Translations under genes and position numbers: made by a program
Notes under the pieces: model-generated
Databases searched by the model: none
Told to the model about the DNA's origin: nothing
The model's input: the letters and a program-made list of their open reading frames with translations, nothing else
Assembly (NCBI GenBank): GCA_028284775.1
Contig: JANQRB010000157.1
Span: forward strand, 1 to 64,000
Length of the DNA stretch: 64,000 bases
DNA from: Candidatus Kapaibacterium sp.
GTDB taxonomy: Bacteria > Bacteroidota > Ignavibacteria > Kapaibacteriales > UBA7675
Reading direction: 5' to 3'
In this document: positions 46,302 through 56,143 of the stretch, piece after piece
Layout: every line of letters starts with the position of its first letter
Numbering within the stretch: the first letter of the stretch is position 1

Positions 46302-46715
46302 GGAGTGAGCCGGGATTCATATCGCGCGTCGAAGCGACGCCATAGCGGCAGGCTTGTCCCGAATATAGTGACCGCCACTCGTCTGCCATTCCGAATTCAC
46401 TGTGCTTGCGCCTCGTGATTATGGCGGGATTTGATTCGCCGGTCTGGCCTCGTCCGACAACCGCTAGAAGTAAACTGGCCTGTTCATTTCGCAAAAACTA
46501 AAATCTGACGCTCTCCCCTCTTGCTGCATCGCAGAATAATCCTGATAAACTGCTTCGTTCCGTATTTCGTCACACGAGGCAAGACCTTGCTATTGTACAG
46601 GTATCGGATGCCGCTGAAATCCCGTCACTCACAAAAAAAGCCTGACGATCTTGCAACCGCCAGGCTTGGCTACCGGTGATAGAATATCACCAGACATAAT
46701 AATCTACATCGGCAT
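46302..46715. other. Convergent intergenic region, 414 bp
   Basis: Between convergent genes; holds the terminator of the giant adhesin gene at 46632-46667. No gene supported. Confidence 0.55.
46632..46667 (-). terminator. Terminator of the IgGFc-binding-like adhesin gene
   Basis: A 10-bp stem (AAGCCTGACG with CGCCAGGCTT, one mismatch) with a 10-nt loop. On the minus strand it runs into seven T residues. It lies 49 bp after the stop codon. Confidence 0.85.
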
Positions 46716-49700
46716 TTACTCTTTTACAATTTTCGCGATCCAGGTGTGGCCGGATTGGCGCAAATGCACAATGTACATTCCGGACGGCAGGCTGCTAATG
46801 TCGACATCGATGTGAAGACGCCCGTCTTGCTGCTGCAGCTCGGCTTCGTAAACCGGCGCGCCCAGCAGATTTGTCAGCGAGAGCCGCGCTTTTCCGGGAA
46901 GATCGCTTTGCTGGCGCAGTGTAAAGCGGCCCGCGTTCGGATTGGGATAAATTGTCAGCGAAGACGGCTGATCATCGCCCACATTCGTAAGTATGCGATA
47001 TTCGAAAGGCAGGGATTCGGCTTGACAACCATTGGCATCGCGAATCAACACGGTGTAATTGCCTTCACTCTCCGGAGTGTATTCGCGCTGGTCGCCATTG
47101 TTGCGAATATCCCGGCCTTCGTAGCGCCACTGATACTCCTCGGCTTCGGTTGAGAGCAAACGGCCCTGCGTCAGGGCAATGACCGGCCGGGCCGGGCGCG
47201 GAAGTATTGTGCCGCTGAATTCGCTCTCGCGGCCGGCGGCGTTTCGTACGCGCAGCTTGTAGCTGCCCGGCTGATTGTCGTCGAGCAGACTGATGCGAAC
47301 CGCCACCGATATCGACGCCAGGCCGCTGACATCTATGTCGACATTCTCGGACTCATCGTCCACGAGCTCGATAATCTCCACCGGCGATCCGCCATCCACA
47401 GCGCGGAAGCTTACTTCGCCGCAGCCGCCGCTCAGGTTGCTGAGGACAGGATAGCAGCCGCGGCAGGGCAAAAACGAATGCTGCGCCAGATCACCCACCG
47501 AGGGCAGCGCAGCGCGCATTCCGCCCTCCGCGCCGGGCTGTGCGCCAAAATTGTCGCCGCTTTTTTCACTTCCGGGCGCGCCGCCCTGTGCATTGACGAC
47601 AAGCCTATCGTGATCGTCGCTGTTGCCGTTGACGAATACAACGCCGCCGCCGCCGCCGCCGCCAGGACCCGAGGTAACCCGCTCGATGCCGAGTCTGCTG
47701 CCGCCCTTGCCGCCGCTGACATCCACGCGCAGCTCATGCGGTAAGTGCTCCGTCGTCAGGACCACCGAACCGCCGGCGCCGCCGCCGCCCAGGCCATCGG
47801 GATTGAGTGTTGCGTAATCATCATCTGCTTTGGCGCCGCGGGCACTGATGCTGAAATCCCCGGTATTGTTGATGGTGCCGGCGCGCAACAGAACAATGCC
47901 GCCGCCATTAGCGCCGCCTGAACCGTGGCCATGATTCGAATGTCCGGCGCCGCCGCCGCCGCCGAGAAACACCCGACCGGAACGGCTGCGCGGATGGTCA
48001 TAAAGCTGTTTCCCGCCGAAGCCGCCCGGCAATCGCCGATTAGCCAGCACGCCCCAATAACCATAGCCGCCTTTGCCGCCCACACCAAAATTGCCGCCGC
48101 CGCCGCCGCCGGAATTGTGGTTGTTACCGCCGCCGCCCGCATTTGCCGGCGCGCCACGCCCATAGACAAAGGGCTCCACGCCATAGCCGGCGATGCCCTC
48201 GCCTTTACGGGACCAGAAGCAATCTTCGTCTTTGATATATTCCAGGGTATGCGGCGAGACGTTGCAGGGCGGATTATTTTCATAGGCGCCGCCCCGAAAA
48301 CCCTTGGCGCTGACGTCCAGATCGGCCTCCAGCATCAGACAGTTGGCCGCAAGCGCAAGAACACCGCCTGTCTCGCCGTTCCAGGCTTCGCAGGTCAGCT
48401 CGCCCGAAACAATGATATGATTGTATTGCGGCACAGTGAGAATCTGCACGCGACCCTGCGTATTGTATTCATCGTGCTGAAGGTCTTCCTGCAGTACGAC
48501 CACATTCTCCGCAACTGATTCGATGATGCCGTACTCGTAGAGACCAGCGCCTCCGAAATCGCGAATTTCGCCGTAGGTCTCCCGATCTTCGGGATCGATA
48601 AGCGCTCCCTGCATCTGAATGAGCAAAATCTGCATGCCGGGCGCAAAACCTGTCGTGTCATCGATAACTATCGAGCGGCTGCCGAAGTTAATGGCGCTGA
48701 CGGCCGCATACTCGTTAATAATGCCGCCAATCTCGTCGCAATCGTCGCAAAACTCGACGGCGACTGTAATGGTATCGACAGCAACGCAGTCGTCATCATA
48801 AAAACCTTCCACTACGTAGGTAGTCGTTTCTTCGGGCTTTGCGATCGGATCGGCGATGCGCGGATTGCTGAGACCGAGTTCCGGCGTCCAGCGAAATTTG
48901 GCATTGCGCTCCGAACCGCTGAGCTCAACCTTCAAGGCTACACTGTCACCAACGCAGATTGCAATATCTTCTCCCGCCAGCAGCACTGGCTGCGGAACGA
49001 CGCTGACGACAATCGTGTCGCGATCGTTGCATCCCGATCTGTCGATCGCTTCGACGATATAGGTCGTGGTTTCCTCGGGGCTTGCCAGCGGCGCGGCAAT
49101 GGCCGGATCGCTCAACCCCTCGGTGGGGGTCCAGCGAATGCGCATTCCATCATCCTCTCCCGTGACGCGGGCTATCAGCCGAACCGCGCTGCCCGCGCAG
49201 ATCTCGAGGTCGCCGCCTGCCGTCACCTCCGGCTGGCGGCGGACGGTTACGAGAACCGAGTCGACGGCAACACAGCCATTGGTATCGGTGCCGGTCACGT
49301 AGTAGCGAGTCGTCGTTTCCGGCGAGGCAAAGGGGTCGGCAATGTCACTCGCGCTCAGTCCCTCTGTCGGCCGCCACGAAAAGGTGGCTTTGTCGCCGGA
49401 GGCGGGAATCATGGCCAGGAGTTGCGTTTCTTCGCCCTCGCATATTGTTTTGTCGCGGCCATTGAGTTCCAGTTCGGGCGGTGGCAGGACAAAGACCGTC
49501 ACCGTGTCGCTGGCGTCGCAGGAAATACCGTCGGTAACGCGCACGGTGTAGGTTGTTGTTTCCTTCGGACTGGCAATCGGCTCGCGGATGCGGGGATTAT
49601 CCAGTCCTTCCTCCGGCTCCCAGATTATCTGAAAGTCTTTCGTGGTATCGCCGACGATACGCAGGTCCAGCTTCACCGATTCGCCCACGCAAAGGCGCGC

Positions 49701-51257
49701 GTCGCGCGGTCCGCTTTCAATCGTGCATGCGATATTCTCCTGGCCGACGCCGCCGATATAGCCGTAGGAGTTAGCTCCGCCGTAGCCATGGACGTAAATG
49801 CCGAGTCCGACATCGGCCAGCACATCGTGGACGCCGTCGCTGACTTCGAGCGTGGCATAGGACCAGTCCGAATCTGCGATCTGCGCGAACTCGCCGGCGT
49901 TCACCGCGCTGCCGTCCAGGCGCACACTGCCAATACTGGCGCTGGGCACGATAATAGATACGAACTGCCGGGTAAAGATATTCGTATTGTTGCCGCCATT
50001 CAGCTCGGCAACCTGGGCATTGATGAATCGGTAAGAGCGCAGGTATTGCTCGGCCGGCGGTATAAGCATCATGAATGGGTCGCCGACGCGCAGGTCGTTC
50101 GGCGTATCGCCGGCGGTCTGTTTGAACTGCGCAACCTGAATCGGACCGGTGGCTTCGATGACCAACGCTTCGGCTATCGGCGCTTCGAAAAATTCGCCGC
50201 CGTCAAGCACGGTCTGCTGAACGCCGTTGACAAATATGCTCGTATTATCGACGGCCGCCAGCACGCGATAGAGGTCACTGCCGATCGGCGCCTGGTCGGC
50301 CAGACGCGGCAATGGAATAATAAAGGCGTTGCGGCCCCAGGTGTTGACCGGCAACAATTGCTGGACGATATGGTCTCGCGAAATGAGCTGATTGGCAAAT
50401 GCAATCGGGATAGTGGCCCGCTGGTGGCCCGCAAAGACAGCGATCGGGGCCGTCGATGTTACGCGCGTGCCGGTTAGATCGGCGTTGCGGGTGGCGGGCG
50501 AAAACCGAGACTGAACCAGGTAGACTTCACCGCGATCGAGCGTTACGCTTTGCCGGGCCATACCGTTGGCCTGCGTCGGCACGCTCGGGTCGATGGTCAC
50601 CTCGGTATTATCAACCGTTCCGATGACAGCGAATTGAGATGGCGTACTATTATTGGTAAGCGTCGCGCCTTGCGTCTTGAGGTCGCTGTTATAACTCATT
50701 ATCACATAGTTGCTGCCGAGAACGTCCTGTGGTAAACCCAAAAAGGCGTCGCTCGTGGTGCGGGCCTGATTGAGACCATAGACGGTCACCTCTTTGTCGC
50801 AGGTGATGTGAAAGACCTGCCGCGCCACGCTTTCATTTTGTGACTCGGGCCAGTTCAACACGCTGCGGGTATTATAGCCCTCCAGCTCGAAATTCAGATA
50901 AACGGTCTGGAACTTATACACCTCGCTGACGTCGTCGATCGTAAACTGCTGTTCGAAGCGACGGCCGTCGCGGTCGAAGTATTCGATGACTCCGCTGGTC
51001 TCTTCTTCGGCCGTAATAAAAAGAAAGAGGCTGTCTTCCAGCGCTGTCGGATTGTTGTGGAAATTCGGGAGGTAGGTAATCCAGAATTCGCGCCCCCTGC
51101 TGTCGGGAATATCCTGCGCCGCAGCGGGTTCCACTGAAGCAAGACCGGCGACGAGGAACAGCAGGCTATACCAAAATCTTGCAAAGAGCAGTTGAGTTAA
51201 GGGTGTGTTCGTGTGCATTGTGGCCGGGAGTGAATTAAGGGATACCACTCGAATCAT
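46716..51257 (-). CDS. Giant T9SS surface protein with IgGFc-binding-like N-terminus
   Basis: The 1,513-residue protein has a signal peptide ending PAAAQ. The ATG at 51257 has AGAGG 6 bp upstream; Met14 is an alternative. Residues ~50-500 match the IgGFc-binding N-terminal domain (GREFWITYLPN, VYGLNQARTTSDAFLGLP, AVFAGHQRATIP). Four tandem Ig/PKD-like repeats of about 80 residues follow, each with a CxGxxVxL start and a (S/K)PEETTTY(T/V)V end, as in gliding adhesins. Then come a domain beginning CDEIGGIINEYAAVSAINFG and a long glycine-rich beta region (~1030-1290) with GGGGG stretches. The sorting domain runs from IYPNPNAGRFTLRQQS to the end (HTWIAKIVKE). Likely an adhesin or matrix protein. 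Confidence 0.85.
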   Translation of the reverse strand: MIRVVSLNSLPATMHTNTPLTQLLFARFWYSLLFLVAGLASVEPAAAQDIPDSRGREFWITYLPNFHNNPTALEDSLFLFITAEEETSGVIEYFDRDGRRFEQQFTIDDVSEVYKFQTVYLNFELEGYNTRSVLNWPESQNESVARQVFHITCDKEVTVYGLNQARTTSDAFLGLPQDVLGSNYVIMSYNSDLKTQGATLTNNSTPSQFAVIGTVDNTEVTIDPSVPTQANGMARQSVTLDRGEVYLVQSRFSPATRNADLTGTRVTSTAPIAVFAGHQRATIPIAFANQLISRDHIVQQLLPVNTWGRNAFIIPLPRLADQAPIGSDLYRVLAAVDNTSIFVNGVQQTVLDGGEFFEAPIAEALVIEATGPIQVAQFKQTAGDTPNDLRVGDPFMMLIPPAEQYLRSYRFINAQVAELNGGNNTNIFTRQFVSIIVPSASIGSVRLDGSAVNAGEFAQIADSDWSYATLEVSDGVHDVLADVGLGIYVHGYGGANSYGYIGGVGQENIACTIESGPRDARLCVGESVKLDLRIVGDTTKDFQIIWEPEEGLDNPRIREPIASPKETTTYTVRVTDGISCDASDTVTVFVLPPPELELNGRDKTICEGEETQLLAMIPASGDKATFSWRPTEGLSASDIADPFASPETTTRYYVTGTDTNGCVAVDSVLVTVRRQPEVTAGGDLEICAGSAVRLIARVTGEDDGMRIRWTPTEGLSDPAIAAPLASPEETTTYIVEAIDRSGCNDRDTIVVSVVPQPVLLAGEDIAICVGDSVALKVELSGSERNAKFRWTPELGLSNPRIADPIAKPEETTTYVVEGFYDDDCVAVDTITVAVEFCDDCDEIGGIINEYAAVSAINFGSRSIVIDDTTGFAPGMQILLIQMQGALIDPEDRETYGEIRDFGGAGLYEYGIIESVAENVVVLQEDLQHDEYNTQGRVQILTVPQYNHIIVSGELTCEAWNGETGGVLALAANCLMLEADLDVSAKGFRGGAYENNPPCNVSPHTLEYIKDEDCFWSRKGEGIAGYGVEPFVYGRGAPANAGGGGNNHNSGGGGGGNFGVGGKGGYGYWGVLANRRLPGGFGGKQLYDHPRSRSGRVFLGGGGGAGHSNHGHGSGGANGGGIVLLRAGTINNTGDFSISARGAKADDDYATLNPDGLGGGGAGGSVVLTTEHLPHELRVDVSGGKGGSRLGIERVTSGPGGGGGGGVVFVNGNSDDHDRLVVNAQGGAPGSEKSGDNFGAQPGAEGGMRAALPSVGDLAQHSFLPCRGCYPVLSNLSGGCGEVSFRAVDGGSPVEIIELVDDESENVDIDVSGLASISVAVRISLLDDNQPGSYKLRVRNAAGRESEFSGTILPRPARPVIALTQGRLLSTEAEEYQWRYEGRDIRNNGDQREYTPESEGNYTVLIRDANGCQAESLPFEYRILTNVGDDQPSSLTIYPNPNAGRFTLRQQSDLPGKARLSLTNLLGAPVYEAELQQQDGRLHIDVDISSLPSGMYIVHLRQSGHTWIAKIVKE

Positions 51258-51446
51258 GCCGTGCCTCTTCCAAAGTCAAGAAAGATATGAACTGTGCGGG
51301 CAGCTTAATTTTGAAGCCTGCAATTAGCTACTCTTCAGCAGAATAAACAATACCAAAATACTGCTGTAGGTTGCATCCGCCGATAAGCCCAACACATCCC
51401 GCTGCCCTTCAATTCACGGGTCTGAGTGATGTGACCAGGGGCAATC

Positions 51447-53543
51447 CTATTCCGGCAGGCTCCATACAACGTACTCCCCGGAATGGCCGGAGGTGATGAT
51501 CGTTCCCTCTTGCGCAGCGAGTGCCATCGGCGGGTTGATTCGCGGAAATTCGTCCAATCTGTGCTCCAGCGCGCCGGATTGCAGGTCATAGATTGCGATG
51601 CTGTTTCTCGGCTTCCAACCAGTATCGCCTCTGAGAAGCACAAGCACGCGCCGTCGCTGTTGATCATAGACAAAGTCGCTGACGCGCTTTACTTCCGGCG
51701 CGACGATACGCTCGCGCTTGCCCGTTGCCAGGTTCCAGACCGACACGCCGGAGTGATGGTTTGGGGTCTCCCCTTCCAGCGTCAAGACCAGTCCTGCGCC
51801 TGCGTCAACTGCCAGACGGCGGCTGTACTGTCCCCTTAGATCGAGATCGACAAGCGTTGGCTGGGAAGCATCATAGGCCAGGCGCAAAATGGCTGGCGCC
51901 AGGTCGGCCGATGCTTCGCGCAACAGGTACAGCGCCGCATCGCTTTCACTAACGGCAATGTCGCCGATGACGCCTTCGACCGGCACAACACGCTGCAACT
52001 GAGCGCTGAAGGCATCCCAAATCGCAAGGCCTCCGTGCAGATTTGAGTAGATAGCCGCGAGACGCCTGCCGGCGTCAAAGAAACGCAGCGCCCTCAGGCT
52101 GGTCGATGGCAGGTCCTGCATTACAAGAAAATCGAAGTCATGTGAATTCCAGATTCTGATGCCGCTGCGGGTGCTGGAGGCCAGGCGGCGGCCGTCGGGA
52201 CTCAATGTCACGCAGCGCGATTCCTCTATGGAGGCCGGCACAAAAAAGCGACGGGTTAATGGGCTTCCCGTGTAAAGTTCCAGACCATCGTTCGATGCGA
52301 TCGCCAAGCTCTGCCCATCGGAAGTGACCGAAATGCTGCATCCGCCGCCGGCGATAGCCGTCCTAAGATGGTCTTGAACATTTGCAAAGCTTGGCGGCTT
52401 ACGATGGCCAATCCATTCGACCAACGCAAGCTGTCCGTCATGCGTCAAAATCGCCATCGATTCATTGTCGGGAGCGGCCTTCACTGCGATGATCGCGTCG
52501 AGCGGCAATTGAGCTTCAAAGAGAAGCTTACCACTGTCGGCAGCCCTGATGCAATAACTGCCGTTGGTCATAATATTGGCGAAATGCTTGCCCCCGTCAA
52601 GTGGTAGGAGCGCTACCGAAGAGGCTGCAATCTGATAAAAGGCCGGTACCTGTCGCGGTTCGCCGAAATACTGTGCCGTTAGTTCTTGACGCTCGCTGTA
52701 AAGCACAGCATTTCGTTCGCTTAAGGGCAGAATGGTCTCCGGTTGTTGGGCACCTGGCACAATACTGTTCTTGCGCTCTGCCGATAGCGAGTAGAATTCA
52801 ACGCGCGTCGACTGTTCCGTAAATACTTCTCCTGACGATTGCGACTCGCTGTAATGTTGTACGAAGACGGCAATCTCATCCAGGCGCGAATCTACTGCAG
52901 GCGTCAGAATATGTGCACCTGTTGGGGCTGATTTGCCGATCAGGTTTCCATCCGTCCAGCTCACAAGGTATAGCCTGCCCGTTCGTTGCGATAATCTCGG
53001 CTGCGAATGGTATTGGCTGGCTGCAATTATCAGCATGTCCCTGGTCGGGTGATTCACCATCGAAGTTCTTACCTTGTCGATACGTTCAAAGTAGTCGAGT
53101 TCTTCCCGATGCAAGAGCAATTCGCCGCGAACTTCTTTACTTTCCAATGAATAAAAACTCAGAACATACTCGAATTCAAAGTTTTTGATTTTCGGAGAAT
53201 ACAGTAGAGCCAGCTCGCGTCCGTTCGGCGCAAGTAGTGCCGACAATACAGTGACAGTGCTGTCGTGGATATAATCACTACTGAGGATTGCGGCTTCCTG
53301 ACTTCCGTCCTGCAAAGTAATTAGGCTGACGCGGTCCGGCCTGCTATATGCGATACTGCCGCCATTGCCGGTGAAGCTTAAAGTCGACGATTGTCCGATC
53401 TCCACTTTCCGTTGCCAGAGCAGGTCACCTACTTTGGCGTGTAGGCCGCCGCCAGCAAACAGCAGTCCGAACAGCACCCACATAAGCGTGGATTCTTCGA
53501 GTTTTGCGTGTATGCAGAATATCGAGGATTGGATGAATTGCAT
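51447..53543 (-). CDS. Secreted WD40-like beta-propeller protein
   Basis: 698 residues with a signal anchor (LMWVLFGLLFAGGGLHA, residues ~20-37) and AAGGAG 5 bp before the ATG. The body carries WD40/YVTN-like blades: LAPNGRELALLYS, VTSDGQSLAIASNDGLELY, LSPDGRRLASSTRSGIRIW and RFFDAGRRLAAIYSNLHGGL, finishing with TSGHSGEYVVWSLPE. It has no sorting domain, unlike the gene 9 bp upstream, with which it forms an operon. The two are similar in blade motifs and in the opening DLLWR. Function unknown; probably a periplasmic or surface propeller. Confidence 0.75.
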   Translation of the reverse strand: MQFIQSSIFCIHAKLEESTLMWVLFGLLFAGGGLHAKVGDLLWQRKVEIGQSSTLSFTGNGGSIAYSRPDRVSLITLQDGSQEAAILSSDYIHDSTVTVLSALLAPNGRELALLYSPKIKNFEFEYVLSFYSLESKEVRGELLLHREELDYFERIDKVRTSMVNHPTRDMLIIAASQYHSQPRLSQRTGRLYLVSWTDGNLIGKSAPTGAHILTPAVDSRLDEIAVFVQHYSESQSSGEVFTEQSTRVEFYSLSAERKNSIVPGAQQPETILPLSERNAVLYSERQELTAQYFGEPRQVPAFYQIAASSVALLPLDGGKHFANIMTNGSYCIRAADSGKLLFEAQLPLDAIIAVKAAPDNESMAILTHDGQLALVEWIGHRKPPSFANVQDHLRTAIAGGGCSISVTSDGQSLAIASNDGLELYTGSPLTRRFFVPASIEESRCVTLSPDGRRLASSTRSGIRIWNSHDFDFLVMQDLPSTSLRALRFFDAGRRLAAIYSNLHGGLAIWDAFSAQLQRVVPVEGVIGDIAVSESDAALYLLREASADLAPAILRLAYDASQPTLVDLDLRGQYSRRLAVDAGAGLVLTLEGETPNHHSGVSVWNLATGKRERIVAPEVKRVSDFVYDQQRRRVLVLLRGDTGWKPRNSIAIYDLQSGALEHRLDEFPRINPPMALAAQEGTIITSGHSGEYVVWSLPE

Positions 53544-53552
53544 GGTATCTCC

Positions 53553-55100
53553 TTATCGCAGAATGATGAATTTTTTGGTGTAGGTTCCGTCCGACGCGAT
53601 CAACTGACAGAAGTAAATACCGCCCGGCAACAATGCGGTCTCCAGTTCAATCTTCAGTGGTCCGGCCGACACATGCCGCCTGATTGGGGACGACGATGCG
53701 ACGCCGAGCGCATCGAACAGCCGGATGCTGATCCATTGTTCCCGCGGTGAATTCCAGCTAAGGCAACATATATCGCGGACAGGATTGGGATGAAGGTCAA
53801 ACCCGCTGGGGGTCCTGTCTGCGGCAACGCTCAATACTGGAGTCTCCGGCCCCTCCCAATCGAATTGCCAGGCAATAAGGTCACCGCTATTTGGCTGCGT
53901 TGTGCTGAAGTATGCATAGAGGCGTCCGGTAGCGGAATGAATAGCGTACCATTGAAGTACTTTATCGGGTAGACCGATACGCCAGTATTCGCGGTCCTCG
54001 CGGATGTGCCGCAAACGCAGACTGCCGTCATCGAGTCCCAGCAAGATCGTTTTGCCATGAGGTGCAAGTTCAAAGGAGGTTACTTTTTGGTCGGAAAACG
54101 AAATACTATCTCGCAGCTCACCGGAGGGATAGGAGTAGATTTTCACAGCACCTTGAATATCCGCGAGCGCAAAACCCGACGCTAGGGGCAAGGCCTGTAA
54201 CTGCAGTGTCGAATTCTCAAGTTCGATGTCCCTAACTTTCGTCATCGACACAACATCCAGTACGCTTACCGTATTGACAAGCTCAGATTGGCTCTTCCAA
54301 GTGAAACCCGGATAATAGAGCAAACGACTATCCGGTGAAAAATCATAGATGGGTCGAAAGGGTCTGGCCGAGGAATTGATTCTGCTGCCGGTGGCGGTTG
54401 ACAAGTTCCACAAGTAGATTTTTACAGTGCCGATAGGCCCATCACCGACGTCGACAAGATTGGCGCAAACCACGTTTTGTCCGTCCGCGGACATTGCGAG
54501 CGCATAGCCAGCCAACGGCACATAAAATTCCTGCACCGGACTACCATCTTCCGTTCGGAATACACCGCTTTTTCCCCCCATCAAAATCACTGACTCACCA
54601 TCGGCACTAAAGACGGAAGAGTTCAAATCATCACCGCCTTGCCAGACTGCGGTTCCGCTCTGCCAATCCCACAGGGTCGAATACCCATGTAGTTTCGAGG
54701 GACCGTCGTACCATTGGCTATGCAGCATCAATGTGCGATTGTCCGGGCTGAAGCTGAAGGAACGAATTTCGGCATCCCGATGCCTGAACCTCGTTGAAGT
54801 TGGGGCGCTACTGACGATATGCCCCGAGAACGTATTCAGAATGACAATCTCGCGTCCGGTACTATAGCCGAGGAATCGACCATCCGGCGTCAGCGTTGGA
54901 TTCGGCCAACTGTCCGAGGCAATCAAACCCTCCCCGGGCATTGTCCGCCACAGCAGATCCTGCGCCAGGCATTCGGTCGATATGAGAATCATCAGACACA
55001 ACAAGAGCTTTCGTCGAAATGCCTGATCTGTCCGACCTGCACGGAGTACGAGACTGGCGGAATGGGAGCGCCTGAAAATCACGAATGGGATCACATTCAT
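53553..55100 (-). CDS. Secreted WD40-like propeller with T9SS sorting domain
   Basis: I place the start at the ATG at 55100; upstream only a TTG codon is available. The 515-residue protein has a basic N-terminus and a signal-like segment (KLLLCLMILISTECLAQ). WD40-like blades follow (LTPDGRFLGYSTGREIVIL, SFSPDNRTLMLHS, FSADGESVILMG, LAPHGKTILLGLDDGSLRL). The sorting domain starts at DLHPNPVRDICCLSW and ends YTKKFIILR. It is first in an operon with the propeller gene that lacks a sorting domain, so one partner is T9SS cargo and the other is not. Confidence 0.75.
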   Translation of the reverse strand: MNVIPFVIFRRSHSASLVLRAGRTDQAFRRKLLLCLMILISTECLAQDLLWRTMPGEGLIASDSWPNPTLTPDGRFLGYSTGREIVILNTFSGHIVSSAPTSTRFRHRDAEIRSFSFSPDNRTLMLHSQWYDGPSKLHGYSTLWDWQSGTAVWQGGDDLNSSVFSADGESVILMGGKSGVFRTEDGSPVQEFYVPLAGYALAMSADGQNVVCANLVDVGDGPIGTVKIYLWNLSTATGSRINSSARPFRPIYDFSPDSRLLYYPGFTWKSQSELVNTVSVLDVVSMTKVRDIELENSTLQLQALPLASGFALADIQGAVKIYSYPSGELRDSISFSDQKVTSFELAPHGKTILLGLDDGSLRLRHIREDREYWRIGLPDKVLQWYAIHSATGRLYAYFSTTQPNSGDLIAWQFDWEGPETPVLSVAADRTPSGFDLHPNPVRDICCLSWNSPREQWISIRLFDALGVASSSPIRRHVSAGPLKIELETALLPGGIYFCQLIASDGTYTKKFIILR

Positions 55101-56143
55101 AATGTTTGACAATTTATCAATCAACAATGCGGGTGAGCACTGGCGACGAACTAACAAATTATCATCATGTGCAACAAGGTATTATTCTGTCTCTGTCCTC
55201 TTCTAGGGCAGAGCATTCATGCAGTCTTTTGTCGATTATTGCGTGAACTGGAGCTGCACGACTGAATGTTTCGGCTAAGTTAGAAGCATCCAGCGTGGAT
55301 AATATACAGGTAATTCGACTCGAACGATACACGTGGTACCGAAGCAGCAGAATATTGATTCGTACACAACAATTCTGTGATTGTACGCGAAATACCACAA
55401 ATATCTGTTGAGCAGTCGAGATGAAACAGAGCTGCGAATTGTAGTGAAAAGTTAGCTTGTAGGAAGGTTGGTCGCATGATTGGCAAATATTCTTCGGAAT
55501 ACACTCGGTCTGAAGCTCTACTATGGTCTGACGTCGGAATCAATCGCCCGTGGCCGCCGACGCCGTAAAATCGTCCTGCAATAATGGAGAGCAATTCAGG
55601 TGCATTAGCGGACCATTTTACACGGCGGCAAAAAAATCGTAATAATTTTCAATTAATTGCCGGGCGTCAATTTTCAACTAAAATTCACTCAACAATGTCA
55701 ATATCGAGCATTGATTCAGGCACATTGGCAGCCTTGTGGGTGACCTGCCCATATTAAACAGCATTATCTCCCACATGGGCATTTTTCACTATCCGGCCAG
55801 GACAGTCGGCGAGGCTTAACAGGCACAATAGTAGTCTGAGCTGTGACGTCAAGGCAAGCGGTCAGAAACTCTCGTACATCCGATTCAAACAAACACGGCG
55901 GTGATTTTCAACATCAGTAGTCAGGAGCGGCAAACACGTTGCAGGTTGTCCGATCTCATTCTCTGCGTCCTGCAGCAATCCCCGGATTGCCTGCCCTTGT
56001 AGCATAAGCTGCTTTGATATCTGTATTATCTCTGTGTGATATTTAACAGATATTTAATATGGCTGCAACATAATCTTGCCGTAATTTGCGCCAATCGATG
56101 ATACGTTCTCAAGACAAGCACGTGTACCTGCAAGAGGTGAATT
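55101..56143. other. Divergent intergenic region, 1.04 kb
   Basis: No gene supported. Short minus-strand frames overlap each other and lack conserved features. It should hold the promoters of the WD40 operon and the Na/Pi gene. An AGAGG ribosome binding site at 56133-56137 decides the TTG start of the next gene. Confidence 0.5.
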
